Made by a program: the position numbers and the translations under genes. This document shows, one piece after another, positions 23,396 to 32,155 of a stretch of DNA of 62,243 nt. Position 1 is the stretch's first letter. Every line of letters begins with the position of its first letter. Source of the stretch: Actinomycetes bacterium (GTDB lineage: Bacteria; Actinomycetota; Actinomycetes; Streptosporangiales; Streptosporangiaceae); assembly GCA_021793235.1 (NCBI GenBank), contig JAJYTD010000022.1, forward strand, positions 1 to 62,243, read 5' to 3'. The notes under the pieces were generated by a model. That model searched no databases. It was not told the origin of the DNA and worked only from the letters and a program-made list of their open reading frames with translations.

Positions 23396-24259
23396 GTGGG
23401 TCTGCTCGACACCGCCGCGGGCACCGCCCGCTCCCGGGCGGGACGGCTGCGTTCGGGCATCGCCCTACTCGGTCCCGCCTTCGTCGCCGCGATCGCCTAC
23501 GTCGATCCCGGCAACGTCGCCACCAACGTCGCCGCCGGTGCCACGTACGGCTACCTGCTGGTGTGGGTCATCGTGGCGGCGAACCTCATGGCGTTCATCG
23601 TGCAATACCTCTCCGCCAAGCTCGGACTGGTCACCGGCCAGTCCTTGCCCGAGGCGCTGCGCGAACGCATGCCGCGCGCGGCACGACTGGGCTACTGGGG
23701 CCAAGCCGAGGCGGTGGCGATGGCGACCGACCTCGCGGAGGTGCTGGGCGGCGCGATCGCGCTGCGCATCCTGTTCGACGTTCCGCTGATCATGGGCGGG
23801 GTGATCACCGGAGCCGTCTCGCTCGGGCTGCTGGCGATGCAGAACCGGTTCGGCCAGCGGCCCTTCGAACGCGCCATCACCGGGCTGCTCGCCGTGATCG
23901 CACTGGGATTCATGGCGGGTCTGTTCATCGCACCGCCTTCACCTGCGGGAACGTTGACCGGCCTGGTGCCCCGGTTCTCGGGATCGGAGAGCGTGCTGCT
24001 GGCGGCCGGGATGCTTGGCGCGACGGTGATGCCCCACGCCGTCTACGTGCACTCCGCGCTCTCCCGCGACCGGCACGGCCGCCAGAGCGGCCGGTTGCGG
24101 GAACGGCTGCTGACCGCCAACAAGTTCGACGTCGGGCTGGCCCTGCTGGTGGCCGGGGCGTCAACCTGGGGATGGGTCTGCGGGCGATGGCGGCAGGAAG
24201 GCGCCGATGGCGGGCTCAAAGCGATGGCTTCCAGGCCGGGCACCCAGTGCATCGGGTGA
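23396..24259 (+). pseudogene. mntH: Frameshifted and truncated Nramp manganese transporter
   Basis: The frame starts well (GTG 23396 after GGAGGTGAGGC) and carries Nramp helices 1-6: GPAFVAAIAYVDPGNVATN (the DPGN metal motif), then GATVMPHAVYVHSAL (the MPH motif). Nramp-like sequence continues to DVGLALLVAG near 24157. From there the next Nramp-like residues (VNLGM) are in another frame, and similarity ends near 24195; the annotated frame runs out at 24259 as an unrelated tail. About one third of the protein, helices 7-11, is missing. Transport activity is unlikely. The break faces the convergent FAD oxidoreductase gene, so a deletion between them is probable. Confidence 0.85.
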
Positions 24260-24307
24260 TCCAACGTCGCGGACAACCGCTTCCCCCCCTGCTCTGGGGC
24301 AAGGCGA

Positions 24308-25591
24308 CTATGCGCCCAGGCGGGTGCGGATCTCGGCGGCGACGCGTTCGCCGTCGCGCACGGCGCCTTCCATGGTTCCCGGCCACGTGCTGCGGTCGGC
24401 ACCGGCGAAGTGCACCCGGTCGTGGCCGGCGCGCAGGGCGGGGCCGTGCCGGGTGAGTTGGCCGGGGGCGAAGGCGGGGTAGCCGCCGCCGATGTACGGT
24501 TCCTCGTGCCAGGCCTGGGCGATGGCCTCGGAGGCCAGGGCACTGCCGTCCAGGCCGAGCACGGCGGTCAGGTGGTCGCGCAGGCGCGGGGTCGGCAGAG
24601 CCGTGTCGGCGCCGTAGGCGAGGCCCACGGCGTGGTGGTCGTCGGCCATGGCCAGCGGCATGATTGCGTCTCCGGCCGCGAGCACGCCGCGGCGCGGTAT
24701 GTCGGCGGACGCGGCGAGGAGCTTGGTGACGGCGGGGCTGTGCACCTGGTCGAGCAGGCCGCGCTGGGCGGTCGGCAGCCCCAGGGTGAACGCGATGGAG
24801 CCGGTCGCGGCCAGTGGCGTGCACACGGCCGCCCGCCGCGCCCGGCGCACCGCGCCGTCCTCGGTGTGCACGGCCACTTCGGCGCCGTTCTGCTCGATCG
24901 CATGGACCGGGCTGGCGCAGACGACGCGGTCGCCGAGCCGGGCGGCCAGGCGGCGGGCGACCTGCTGGGCGCCGCCGCGGATGCGCCAGGGGGTCTCGCG
25001 CCACAGCGCAGAGAGGCCACCGGCCGGTTTCAACCACTGCAGGAACGCCAGAAGGGACAATCCGTGCGGCGGCGCGGTGGTGAAGGCCTGGGCCGCCGCG
25101 CCCACCAGGCGCGCGGTGCGTTCGTCCACCGGTGCCCGCGTCAGCCAGTCCTCCAGGGAGAGGGCGTCGAGGCGGTCGGCGAGTGGCGCATGCCAGGGAG
25201 CCTGCGGGGGCAGCAGCGAGCACAGGTGGTGCAGGCGCGCGGCGGCGGCCATGAGACCGGAGGCCGTCGACGGCCGCAGCGGCGGCCGCGCGCGCTCGTC
25301 CCATCGCAGGTGCGGCATCGGCGGCGCGGCCGGTTCCAGACGCAGCCCGAGAGCGGCGACGATTCCGCTCAGCCGAGTGTAGTCGCGGCCGACGAGTTCG
25401 CCGCCCACGTCGACCGTGCGGCCGGCCAGCGTGCGCGATCGTGTGCGCCCGCCGACCTCGCTGCCGGCCTCCACGACTGCGACGTCGGCTCCCGCCTGCC
25501 GTAGGCGGGTGGCGGCGACCAGGCCGCTCAGCCCGGCACCCACCACCACGACGTCGTGTCGGCGCCCCGCGTCCGCCATGTCAGTGGCCAC
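24308..25591 (-). CDS. FAD-dependent amine-oxidase-type oxidoreductase
   Basis: 427 residues (GTG 25591, or ATG 25579, neither with a strong ribosome binding site). An N-terminal Rossmann motif VVVVGAGLSGLVAATRLRQAG and EAGSEVGGRTRS bind FAD; the GG doublet motif follows. Near the end, VHFAGADRSTWPGTMEGAVRDGERVA is the second FAD-contact block, where MAO-type enzymes have a Cys or Tyr. The family oxidises amines or desaturates substrates; the substrate is not readable. It is 49 bp from the Nramp fragment and on the same strand as the SDR gene. Confidence 0.88.
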   Translation of the reverse strand: MATDMADAGRRHDVVVVGAGLSGLVAATRLRQAGADVAVVEAGSEVGGRTRSRTLAGRTVDVGGELVGRDYTRLSGIVAALGLRLEPAAPPMPHLRWDERARPPLRPSTASGLMAAAARLHHLCSLLPPQAPWHAPLADRLDALSLEDWLTRAPVDERTARLVGAAAQAFTTAPPHGLSLLAFLQWLKPAGGLSALWRETPWRIRGGAQQVARRLAARLGDRVVCASPVHAIEQNGAEVAVHTEDGAVRRARRAAVCTPLAATGSIAFTLGLPTAQRGLLDQVHSPAVTKLLAASADIPRRGVLAAGDAIMPLAMADDHHAVGLAYGADTALPTPRLRDHLTAVLGLDGSALASEAIAQAWHEEPYIGGGYPAFAPGQLTRHGPALRAGHDRVHFAGADRSTWPGTMEGAVRDGERVAAEIRTRLGA

Positions 25592-25785
25592 CGCAACATG
25601 CGCGGCCGGGACCGCAGGCGTTGCGGCCCCTGTCCGCGGCGGCGCCGGCGAGGGCGATGGTCAGCACGCTCCGACGGTACAGGAATCATTGAATCTAGGA
25701 AACGGTGAATCCACCGTGAAGTGTCGTTCGAGCGGGCGCAGCCCACTCGCGCAAGGAGTACGGAGCAGTGCACAGCACGGAGGCC

Positions 25786-26640
25786 TCAGCCGCGCGTGGC
25801 CGCGGTCGGAAGGCCGAAGCCCTTTCTGACCAGCCGTTCCAGCACCCACTGGGGCAGCAGCAGCCGCAGCGGCGGCAGCCACAGCGCCTCGCTGCCGGCC
25901 GCATAGCGCGGCTTCGATCTGCGGGCGGTGGCCGCCTTGACGACGACTTCGGCGGCCTTGCGCGGGTCGCCGCCCTTGCGCAGACCTCGTTCGAGCGTCT
26001 CGAAGGCGCTGGCGCGGACCTGGTCGTAGTCGGCGATCTCGCCTGAGGAGCGGGTAGCGGCCTCGACCACGCCCGTGGTGAAGGCGCCCGGCTCCACCAG
26101 ACAGACGTCGACGCCCCGATGACGCACTTCGTGGCGCAGCGCCTCGGTGTGGCGGGCGAGGGCGGCCTTGGACGCGGCGTAGTAGCCCTCGCCGGGTTCA
26201 CCGACCCAGGCGGCCAGTGAACCGACGTTGACGATGCGGCCCCGGCCGCGTTCGCGCATGTGCGGCAGGACGGCGTTGGCGACCCGCGCGGCGCCGAAGA
26301 GGTTGGTGTCGAAGACCTCGGCGGCCTCGGTGAGCGCGGTCTCCTCGGCGATCCCGCGGTGCAGCGTTCCCGCGTTGTTGACCAGTACGTCGATCGTCCC
26401 GACCTGGTCGAGGACCTTGTCCACGCACGCGGCGACGGAGGCATCGCTGGTCACGTCGAGCCGCAGCATCCGCACGCTGTCGAAGTCGGGGCGGTCGCTG
26501 CGGCTGGTGCCGAAGACGCAGAAGCCCTTCTCGGCCAGGAGGCGGGCCGTCTCGCGTCCGATGCCCGAGGACGCGCCGGTGACCAGTGCCGTGCCCGGTC
26601 GGGAGGAGGGTGCGGATCCGTTGGTGTCGCGTGCAGCCAT
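25786..26640 (-). CDS. Short-chain dehydrogenase/reductase (SDR)
   Basis: 284 residues. Classical SDR motifs: TGASSGIG cofactor site (about residues 21-28), DVTS, NNAG, catalytic Ser in VNVGSLAAWVGEP and YxxxK in GYYAASKAAL. An Arg after the first motif region (GTSRSDRPD) suggests NADP(H). The C-terminal extension with LLLPQWVLERLVRKGFGLP resembles retinol-dehydrogenase-like SDRs that touch the membrane. Substrate unknown. Confidence 0.88.
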   Translation of the reverse strand: MAARDTNGSAPSSRPGTALVTGASSGIGRETARLLAEKGFCVFGTSRSDRPDFDSVRMLRLDVTSDASVAACVDKVLDQVGTIDVLVNNAGTLHRGIAEETALTEAAEVFDTNLFGAARVANAVLPHMRERGRGRIVNVGSLAAWVGEPGEGYYAASKAALARHTEALRHEVRHRGVDVCLVEPGAFTTGVVEAATRSSGEIADYDQVRASAFETLERGLRKGGDPRKAAEVVVKAATARRSKPRYAAGSEALWLPPLRLLLPQWVLERLVRKGFGLPTAATRG

Positions 26641-26792
26641 GGCCCCGAATGTAGGCCTTCAAGCCGACTCGAAGGTCAAGGCCCACCGCGGAAACCTTGT
26701 AGGCGATGCGAGGGACCGGGCGTCCGGTCGCCGCTGTGTACCGGTACGCCGTGTTCGCACGGCTTTGACCTGGGATATGGGGTGACCGGGAG

Positions 26793-26820
26793 TGTCCGAG
26801 GGGGAGTCAACCCCCATGCC
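26793..26820 (-). repeat. Degenerate copy of the tRNA-Leu 3' end (possible att scar)
   Basis: Positions 26793-26820 repeat the tRNA-Leu 3' end (26904-26933): TGTCCGAGGGGG, a changed T-loop, then CAACCCCCATGCC. The copy has a 2-nt deletion and small changes in the loop. It lies 111 bp beyond the 3' end of the intact tRNA gene, in the same orientation. This is what an integrating element that uses a tRNA 3' end leaves behind. Confidence 0.65.
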
Positions 26821-26860
26821 TGCGACCTGCGGATTCATATGGAGGTTGTTCTGTCCCCAT

Positions 26861-26886
26861 AAGAAAACCCCTGCTCACCGCAGGGG
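26861..26886 (-). terminator. Rho-independent terminator of tRNA-Leu
   Basis: On the minus strand, a 7-bp perfect stem CCCCTGC / GCAGGGG with a 5-nt loop followed by TTTTCTT. It lies 17 bp after the tRNA 3' end. Confidence 0.85.
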
Positions 26887-26903
26887 CTTGCATGATCATC
26901 TTG

Positions 26904-26988
26904 TGTCCGAGGGGGGACTTGAACCCCCATGCCCTAAACGGGCACTAGCACCTCAAGCTAGCGCGTCTACCTATTCCGCCACCCGGAC
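26904..26988 (-). tRNA. tRNA-Leu (anticodon GAG)
   Basis: 85 nt, class II with a long variable arm. The acceptor GTCCGGG pairs with CTCGGAC (one G-T), discriminator A. The anticodon arm GCTAGC-TTGAGGT-GCTAG gives GAG, reading CUC/CUU codons. The T arm has GGTTCAAGTCC. No CCA is encoded. Confidence 0.95.
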
Positions 26989-27126
26989 GAGGGTGTCGGC
27001 GCTCGTGCGCCGGACATGGTCAACCATAGCAAAGGTCTAACGTCGGCCGTACATCGTTTTTCCCGGAGACCAGACATGGGATGGTTGACGAAAGCAGCGT
27101 GGAGTATGAGAGGAGCTGTTCACACC

Positions 27127-28449
27127 ATGGCTGGCGGGAACGAGGGGTTGGGTCCGGCCGAGGTCGAGGTCGTGGATCTGTGCCGGGAGCTCATCTCCAT
27201 CGACACCTCGAACTACGGTGACCACTCCGGGCCGGGGGAGAGAGCAGCGGCGGAGTATGTCGCTGAGAAGCTGGACGAGGTCGGGGTGGAGGCGACGATC
27301 TATGAGTCGCATCCGGGCCGCAGCAGTGTCGTGGCGCGCATCGCCGGTACCGACCCGGGGAGGGCGCCGCTGCTCATTCACGGCCACCTCGACGTGGTCC
27401 CCGCTGATGCCGCCGATTGGACGCACCATCCGTTCTCCGGGGAGATCGCCGACGGGTGCATCTGGGGCCGGGGCGCCATCGACATGAAGAACATGGACGC
27501 CATGGTGCTCGCCGTGCTGCGGCAGCGGCTGCGCGAGGGGCGCCGGCCGCCGCGCGACATCGTGCTCGCGTTCACCGCTGATGAGGAGGCCGGGGGCTCG
27601 TGGGGGGCGCAGTGGCTGGTGGACCGGCACCCCGACCTGTTCGCCGACTGCACCGAGGCGATCAGCGAGGTGGGCGGCTTCAGCTTCACCGCTGGGGACG
27701 ATCGGCGCCTCTACCTGATCGAGACCGCGGAGAAGGGCATCGCCTGGATGAAGCTGACCGCGCGGGGCACCGCCGGGCACGGGTCCATGGTCAACGATGA
27801 CAATGCGGTCACCGAACTCGCCGACGCGATCTCCCGCCTGGGGCGGCACGAGTTCCCGATCCGGTTGACGAAGACCGTGCGGCTGTTCCTGGAGGAGGTC
27901 TGCGAGGCCTACGGTATCGAGTTCCGCGAGGACGACGTCGAGGAGACGGTGGCCCGCCTCGGGCCGATCGCCGGCATGATCGGCGCGACCCTGCGCAACA
28001 CCGTCAACCCCACTGTGCTCAACGGGGGCTACAAGGCCAACGTCATCCCGGGTTCGGCTACGGCCGAGGTCGACGGCCGCTTCCTGCCGGGTATGGAGGA
28101 GGAGTACTTCGCCGAGATCGACCGGCTCCTCGGCCCGAAGGTCAGCCGCGAGTTCATCCACCACCTCCCCTCTGTCGAAACGGACTTCGAGGGCGGCATC
28201 GTCAGCGCGATGGCCGATTCGCTGCTCGCCGAGGACCCCGGGGCGAAGGCCGTCCCCTACTGCCTGTCCGGCGGAACCGACGCCAAGAGCTTTCAGCGGC
28301 TCGGTATCCGCAACTTCGGGTTCGTCCCGCTGAAACTGCCGCCGGAGCTCAACTTCTCCGGCATGTTCCACGGCGTCGACGAACGCGTCCCGGTGGACGG
28401 GCTGCGTTTCGGGGTGCGGGTTCTGGACCGGTTCATCGACCTGAGTTGA
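27127..28449 (+). CDS. M20 family metallopeptidase
   Basis: 440 residues from ATG 27127 (GAGAGGAG upstream; ATG 27106 possible). Metal ligands of the M20 family: HGHLDVVP (His and the following Asp), GRGAIDMKN (bridging Asp), catalytic Glu pair TADEEAGG, and a final His in MFHGVDERVP. The dimerisation domain spans about residues 200-320, with TARGTAGHGS. The family includes carboxypeptidases, dipeptidases and deacylases; actinobacterial members of this length are usually annotated as M20/M25/M40 hydrolases. It lies in the topA neighbourhood next to DUF5703. Confidence 0.9.
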   Translation: MAGGNEGLGPAEVEVVDLCRELISIDTSNYGDHSGPGERAAAEYVAEKLDEVGVEATIYESHPGRSSVVARIAGTDPGRAPLLIHGHLDVVPADAADWTHHPFSGEIADGCIWGRGAIDMKNMDAMVLAVLRQRLREGRRPPRDIVLAFTADEEAGGSWGAQWLVDRHPDLFADCTEAISEVGGFSFTAGDDRRLYLIETAEKGIAWMKLTARGTAGHGSMVNDDNAVTELADAISRLGRHEFPIRLTKTVRLFLEEVCEAYGIEFREDDVEETVARLGPIAGMIGATLRNTVNPTVLNGGYKANVIPGSATAEVDGRFLPGMEEEYFAEIDRLLGPKVSREFIHHLPSVETDFEGGIVSAMADSLLAEDPGAKAVPYCLSGGTDAKSFQRLGIRNFGFVPLKLPPELNFSGMFHGVDERVPVDGLRFGVRVLDRFIDLS

Positions 28450-28465
28450 GCAGGTGGCCCGGGGC

Positions 28466-28495
28466 GGTCCGATCCGGTCCGATCCGGGCCGATCC
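28466..28495. repeat. Three tandem 10-bp repeats
   Basis: GGTCCGATCC, GGTCCGATCC, GGGCCGATCC in a row, beginning 17 bp after the M20 gene stop. The unit is partly self-complementary (GGATCGG), so the RNA could fold. No regulator is known to me for it. Confidence 0.7.
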
Positions 28496-28641
28496 GGCCC
28501 GGGGCGCCGCGCGCATGGCCGCGCGAGCGGGGCGCGGGCGGCGAGTCCCCATGGCAGAGGGGAATCGCCGCCCGCCGACCGGTGCGGTCCGGATGCGGCC
28601 AGCACGGGATTCGCCCCGGATCTGGCCGACTGTGTCAGAAT

Positions 28642-28827
28642 TCACATGAGTCGGAGTTGTCGGATGATCTTGCGCCGCAGTGTGATTCGGCGGCTGCCGT
28701 CGGGATAGAGGCGCACGCGGGCCAGCTCCCATCTTCCGTATTCAGCGTGCTCGGTCAAGGCCTGTCGCGCTGCGCTGCGCGACGTGCCGCGAGGGAGGCG
28801 GATCTCCCGGTATTCGTACTCAAGCAT
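28642..28827 (-). CDS. DUF5703 family protein
   Basis: A 61-residue protein from ATG 28827. The sequence EYEYREIRLPRGTSRSAARQ, then HAEYGRWELARVRLYPDGSRR and the basic end RRKIIRQLRLM match the actinobacterial DUF5703 family over its full length. Function unknown; the family is often next to an M20 peptidase and topA, as here. The much longer frame running through it opposite topA is a shadow. Confidence 0.9.
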   Translation of the reverse strand: MLEYEYREIRLPRGTSRSAARQALTEHAEYGRWELARVRLYPDGSRRITLRRKIIRQLRLM

Positions 28828-29058
28828 TGCGCTTATTCTGCGACTGCCGACGGGGTTCGTGCCATAGCGTTCATACACGTGGGTTACCAGGAAGCCGCGC
28901 AAGGGGAAACTTGTTGGAGCCGAACCGTCCTGTCCGTCCCACCGTCTCGGGAAGCGGACCTCGAAACCGTCGGTTACCGTCGGTTGCCGGAAACCGGTGA
29001 CCCGCGATCCGGTTGGTCGATCGCACAGACAGCGCAAGGCGAGATGTAGGGGAAGAGC

Positions 29059-31848
29059 GTGCCACCCAAGAAGGGCAGCGCCGGCAAGAACGGCTCGAAC
29101 GACACTGGACACCAAGGCGGAGGCAACCGCCTCGTCATCGTCGAGTCGCCGGCCAAGGCCAAGACCATCGCCGGCTACCTCGGCCGGGGATATGTCGTGG
29201 AGTCCAGCATCGGGCACATCCGCGACATGCCCACGAAGGCCGCCGAGATCCCGGCCCGGTACAAGGGCGAGCCGTGGGCGCGGCTGGGCGTGAACGTCGA
29301 CCAGGACTTCGAGCCCCTCTATGTCGTCCACCCCGATAAGAAGGCGCACGTCAAGAAGCTCAAAGAGCTGATGGCCGACGCCGATGAGCTCTACCTCGCA
29401 ACAGATGAGGACCGCGAGGGCGAGGCCATCGCCTGGCATCTGCGCGAGGAACTCAAGCCCTCGATCCCGGTCAAGCGCATGGTGTTCAACGAGATCACCA
29501 AGGACGCGATCCGGCACGCCGCCGAGAACACCCGGGACCTCAACCTGCGGCTGGTCAACGCCCAGGAGACACGGCGCATCCTGGACCGGCTCTACGGCTA
29601 TGAGGTCTCCCCGGTGCTGTGGAAGAAGGTCATGCCGAAGCTGTCGGCCGGCCGCGTGCAGTCGGTTGCCACGCGCCTGGTCGTCGAACGCGAACGCGAG
29701 CGGATCGCCTTCACCTCCACCGAGTACTGGGGCCTCAAGGCGGTCTTCGACACGGTCGGCCGCGGCTCGGCCGGGGACCCCGCGACCTTTGTCGCACACC
29801 TCGTCTCGGTCGACGGCGCCCGGGTCGCCGTGGGACGCGACTTCACCTCCGAGGGGGCCCTTCGTTCGGCGACGGGCGTGTTGCACCTGAACGAGGAGAC
29901 CGCGCGGGCCCTGACCGAGCGCCTGTCCGGAAGCGACTTCGCGGTGCGCTCGGTGGAGCGCAAGCCTTACAAACGCTCGCCCTACGCCCCGTTCCGCACC
30001 ACCACACTGCAGCAGGAGGCGTCCCGCAAGCTCAACCTGTCCGCGAAGCAGACCATGCAGGTGGCGCAGCGGCTGTACGAGAACGGGTTCATCACCTACA
30101 TGCGCACTGACAGCACCACGCTGTCGGAGAGCGCCATCGCCGCCGCCCGCGACCAGGCGACCCGGCTGTACGGTGCCGACTACGTCCCGGCCAAGCCGCG
30201 CGTCTACTCCAGCAAGGTCAAGAACGCCCAAGAGGCGCACGAGGCGATCCGTCCCGCCGGCGACTCCTTCCGCACCCCGGCCGAGACCGGGCTCAGCGGT
30301 GCCGAGTTCCGGCTTTACGAACTCATCTGGAAGCGCACCGTCGCCTCCCAGATGAAGGACGCGGTGGGCGAGTCGGTGACCGTGAAGGTCGCCGGTACCT
30401 CCAGTGCCGGTGAGGCCACCGAGTTCAGCGCGACCGGCAAGATCATCACCTTCCACGGTTTCCTCAAGGCCTACGTCGAGGGATCCGAGGACCCCAACGC
30501 CGAGCTCGACGACCGCGAGCGCCGGCTTCCCCAACTCGACGAGGGGGACCCGCTCAAGGCCGAGACCGTCGAGCCCGAGGGGCACAGCACCCGCCCGCCG
30601 GCGCGTTACACCGAGGCGAGCCTGGTCAAGGAGCTGGAGGACCGGGAGATCGGGCGGCCTTCGACCTATGCCACGATCATCGGCACGATCCTGGACCGCG
30701 GATACGTGTTCAAGAAGGGGACGGCCCTGGTGCCCTCCTTCCTCGCGTTCGCTGTGGTGCAGCTGCTGGAGCGGCACTTCGGCAATCTGGTCGACTACGA
30801 CTTCACCGCCCGCATGGAGGACATGCTCGACGGCATCGCGCGCGGTGAGACCGAAAGCGTTCCGTGGCTGCGCCGGTTCTACTTCGGCGCCGACGAGGAG
30901 GCCGGCCTCAAGGACCTCGTCGGCGACCAGCTCGGCGAGATCGACCCCAAGGAGGTCAGCTCCTTCCCGCTGGCGGGAACCGACATCATGATCCGCGTCG
31001 GCCGGTACGGCCCGTACATGGAGCGAGAAGACCAGCGGGTCAACATCCCCGAGGACCTCGCGCCCGACGAGCTCACCAAGGAGAAGGCCGAAGAGCTGTT
31101 CGCCCAGCCCAGTGGCGACCGCGAGTTGGGTACGGACCCGGAGACCGGGCGCCGGATCGTCGCCAAGACCGGCCGCTTCGGCCCGTATGTCACCGAGGTC
31201 CTGGAGGAACCCGGCGGCGAGGGCGAGGCCAAGCCCAAGGCGAAGTCGAAGTCCGCGCCGAAACCGCGTACCGCGTCGCTGTTCAGGTCGATGTCGCTGG
31301 ACACCGTGACCCTGGAGGACGCGCTCCGGCTGCTGTCGCTGCCGCGGACGGTCGGGGAGATCGACGGCGAGCAGGTCACCGCGCAGAACGGCCGCTTCGG
31401 CCCGTACATGAAGAAGGGCACCGACAGCCGCTCCCTGGAGACCGAGGAGCAGATCTTCACGGTCACCATCGAGGAGGCCAAGGAGATCTTCGCCAAGCCC
31501 AAGCAGCGCGGCCGCCGGGCCGCTGCGGCACCCCTGCGGGAACTCGGCACGGACCACGAGACCGGCAAGCCCATGGTGATCAAGAACGGCAGGTTCGGGC
31601 CGTATGTGACTGACGGTGAAACCAACGCCTCCCTGCGCCAGGGGGACGACGTGGAGTCGATCACCGACGAGCGCGCGTCCGAACTGCTGGCCGACCGCCG
31701 CGCGAAGGCCCCGGCGAAGAAGTCGACCGCGAAGAAGACCACGGCCAAGAAGACCACGGCCAAGACCACAGCCAAGAAGAGCACCGCGAAGAAGACCGCG
31801 GCCAAGGACGGCACACCGAAGTCGGGTACCCGAAAGACCGCGCCGTAG
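29059..31848 (+). CDS. topA: DNA topoisomerase I (type IA)
   Basis: 929 residues from GTG 29059. It relaxes negative supercoils by passing one strand through a break in the other. TOPRIM domain: LVIVESPAKAKTI (catalytic Glu near residue 29) and ATDEDREGEA (Asp pair). Active-site Tyr347 is in GFITYMRTDST. The C-terminal half has repeated toposome domains (four or so KxGRFGPY motifs), then a Lys/Ala-rich tail of KKTTAK-type repeats from about residue 870. There are no zinc fingers, as in other actinobacteria; the basic tail takes over DNA binding. Confidence 0.98.
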   Translation: MPPKKGSAGKNGSNDTGHQGGGNRLVIVESPAKAKTIAGYLGRGYVVESSIGHIRDMPTKAAEIPARYKGEPWARLGVNVDQDFEPLYVVHPDKKAHVKKLKELMADADELYLATDEDREGEAIAWHLREELKPSIPVKRMVFNEITKDAIRHAAENTRDLNLRLVNAQETRRILDRLYGYEVSPVLWKKVMPKLSAGRVQSVATRLVVERERERIAFTSTEYWGLKAVFDTVGRGSAGDPATFVAHLVSVDGARVAVGRDFTSEGALRSATGVLHLNEETARALTERLSGSDFAVRSVERKPYKRSPYAPFRTTTLQQEASRKLNLSAKQTMQVAQRLYENGFITYMRTDSTTLSESAIAAARDQATRLYGADYVPAKPRVYSSKVKNAQEAHEAIRPAGDSFRTPAETGLSGAEFRLYELIWKRTVASQMKDAVGESVTVKVAGTSSAGEATEFSATGKIITFHGFLKAYVEGSEDPNAELDDRERRLPQLDEGDPLKAETVEPEGHSTRPPARYTEASLVKELEDREIGRPSTYATIIGTILDRGYVFKKGTALVPSFLAFAVVQLLERHFGNLVDYDFTARMEDMLDGIARGETESVPWLRRFYFGADEEAGLKDLVGDQLGEIDPKEVSSFPLAGTDIMIRVGRYGPYMEREDQRVNIPEDLAPDELTKEKAEELFAQPSGDRELGTDPETGRRIVAKTGRFGPYVTEVLEEPGGEGEAKPKAKSKSAPKPRTASLFRSMSLDTVTLEDALRLLSLPRTVGEIDGEQVTAQNGRFGPYMKKGTDSRSLETEEQIFTVTIEEAKEIFAKPKQRGRRAAAAPLRELGTDHETGKPMVIKNGRFGPYVTDGETNASLRQGDDVESITDERASELLADRRAKAPAKKSTAKKTTAKKTTAKTTAKKSTAKKTAAKDGTPKSGTRKTAP

Positions 31849-31856
31849 CCCCGCGT

Positions 31857-31889
31857 GCCGGGGAAGGGGCGGCAGGCCCGTTCCCCGGC
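31857..31889 (+). terminator. Hairpin after topA
   Basis: GCCGGGGAAGGGG pairs with CCCGTTCCCCGGC (one mismatch) around 7 nt, 9 bp after the topA stop. The rest of the 307-bp gap up to 32155 shows no gene. Confidence 0.5.
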
Positions 31890-32155
31890 CGTGGAACGGT
31901 GTGGCGAGTGGGGTGGCGCTATTCGCCGCCCGGCAGTACAGTGCCGCGAACGCTCATCCGCGCGCGTGCGGCGACCCGACCCCCGGCACAACCCGGGAAC
32001 GGCCCTAGCCCGCCCTGTACCAGGCGCAGCAGAGCACGTTCCAGCAGCCGCTACGCCGGCGAGGACGCACGAGAACAGCCGATGCGGCCCCCGGCGCCGA
32101 GACGAAATCTGTCCGAGCCCCCGTTCTAGACCGGAAGCGTCGATACTCTTTCGCT

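Noticed and set aside
28642-31557. A 971-codon open frame opposite topA
   Set aside because: It is a GC-rich shadow of topA; only its last 61 codons (DUF5703) have family support and a proper start.
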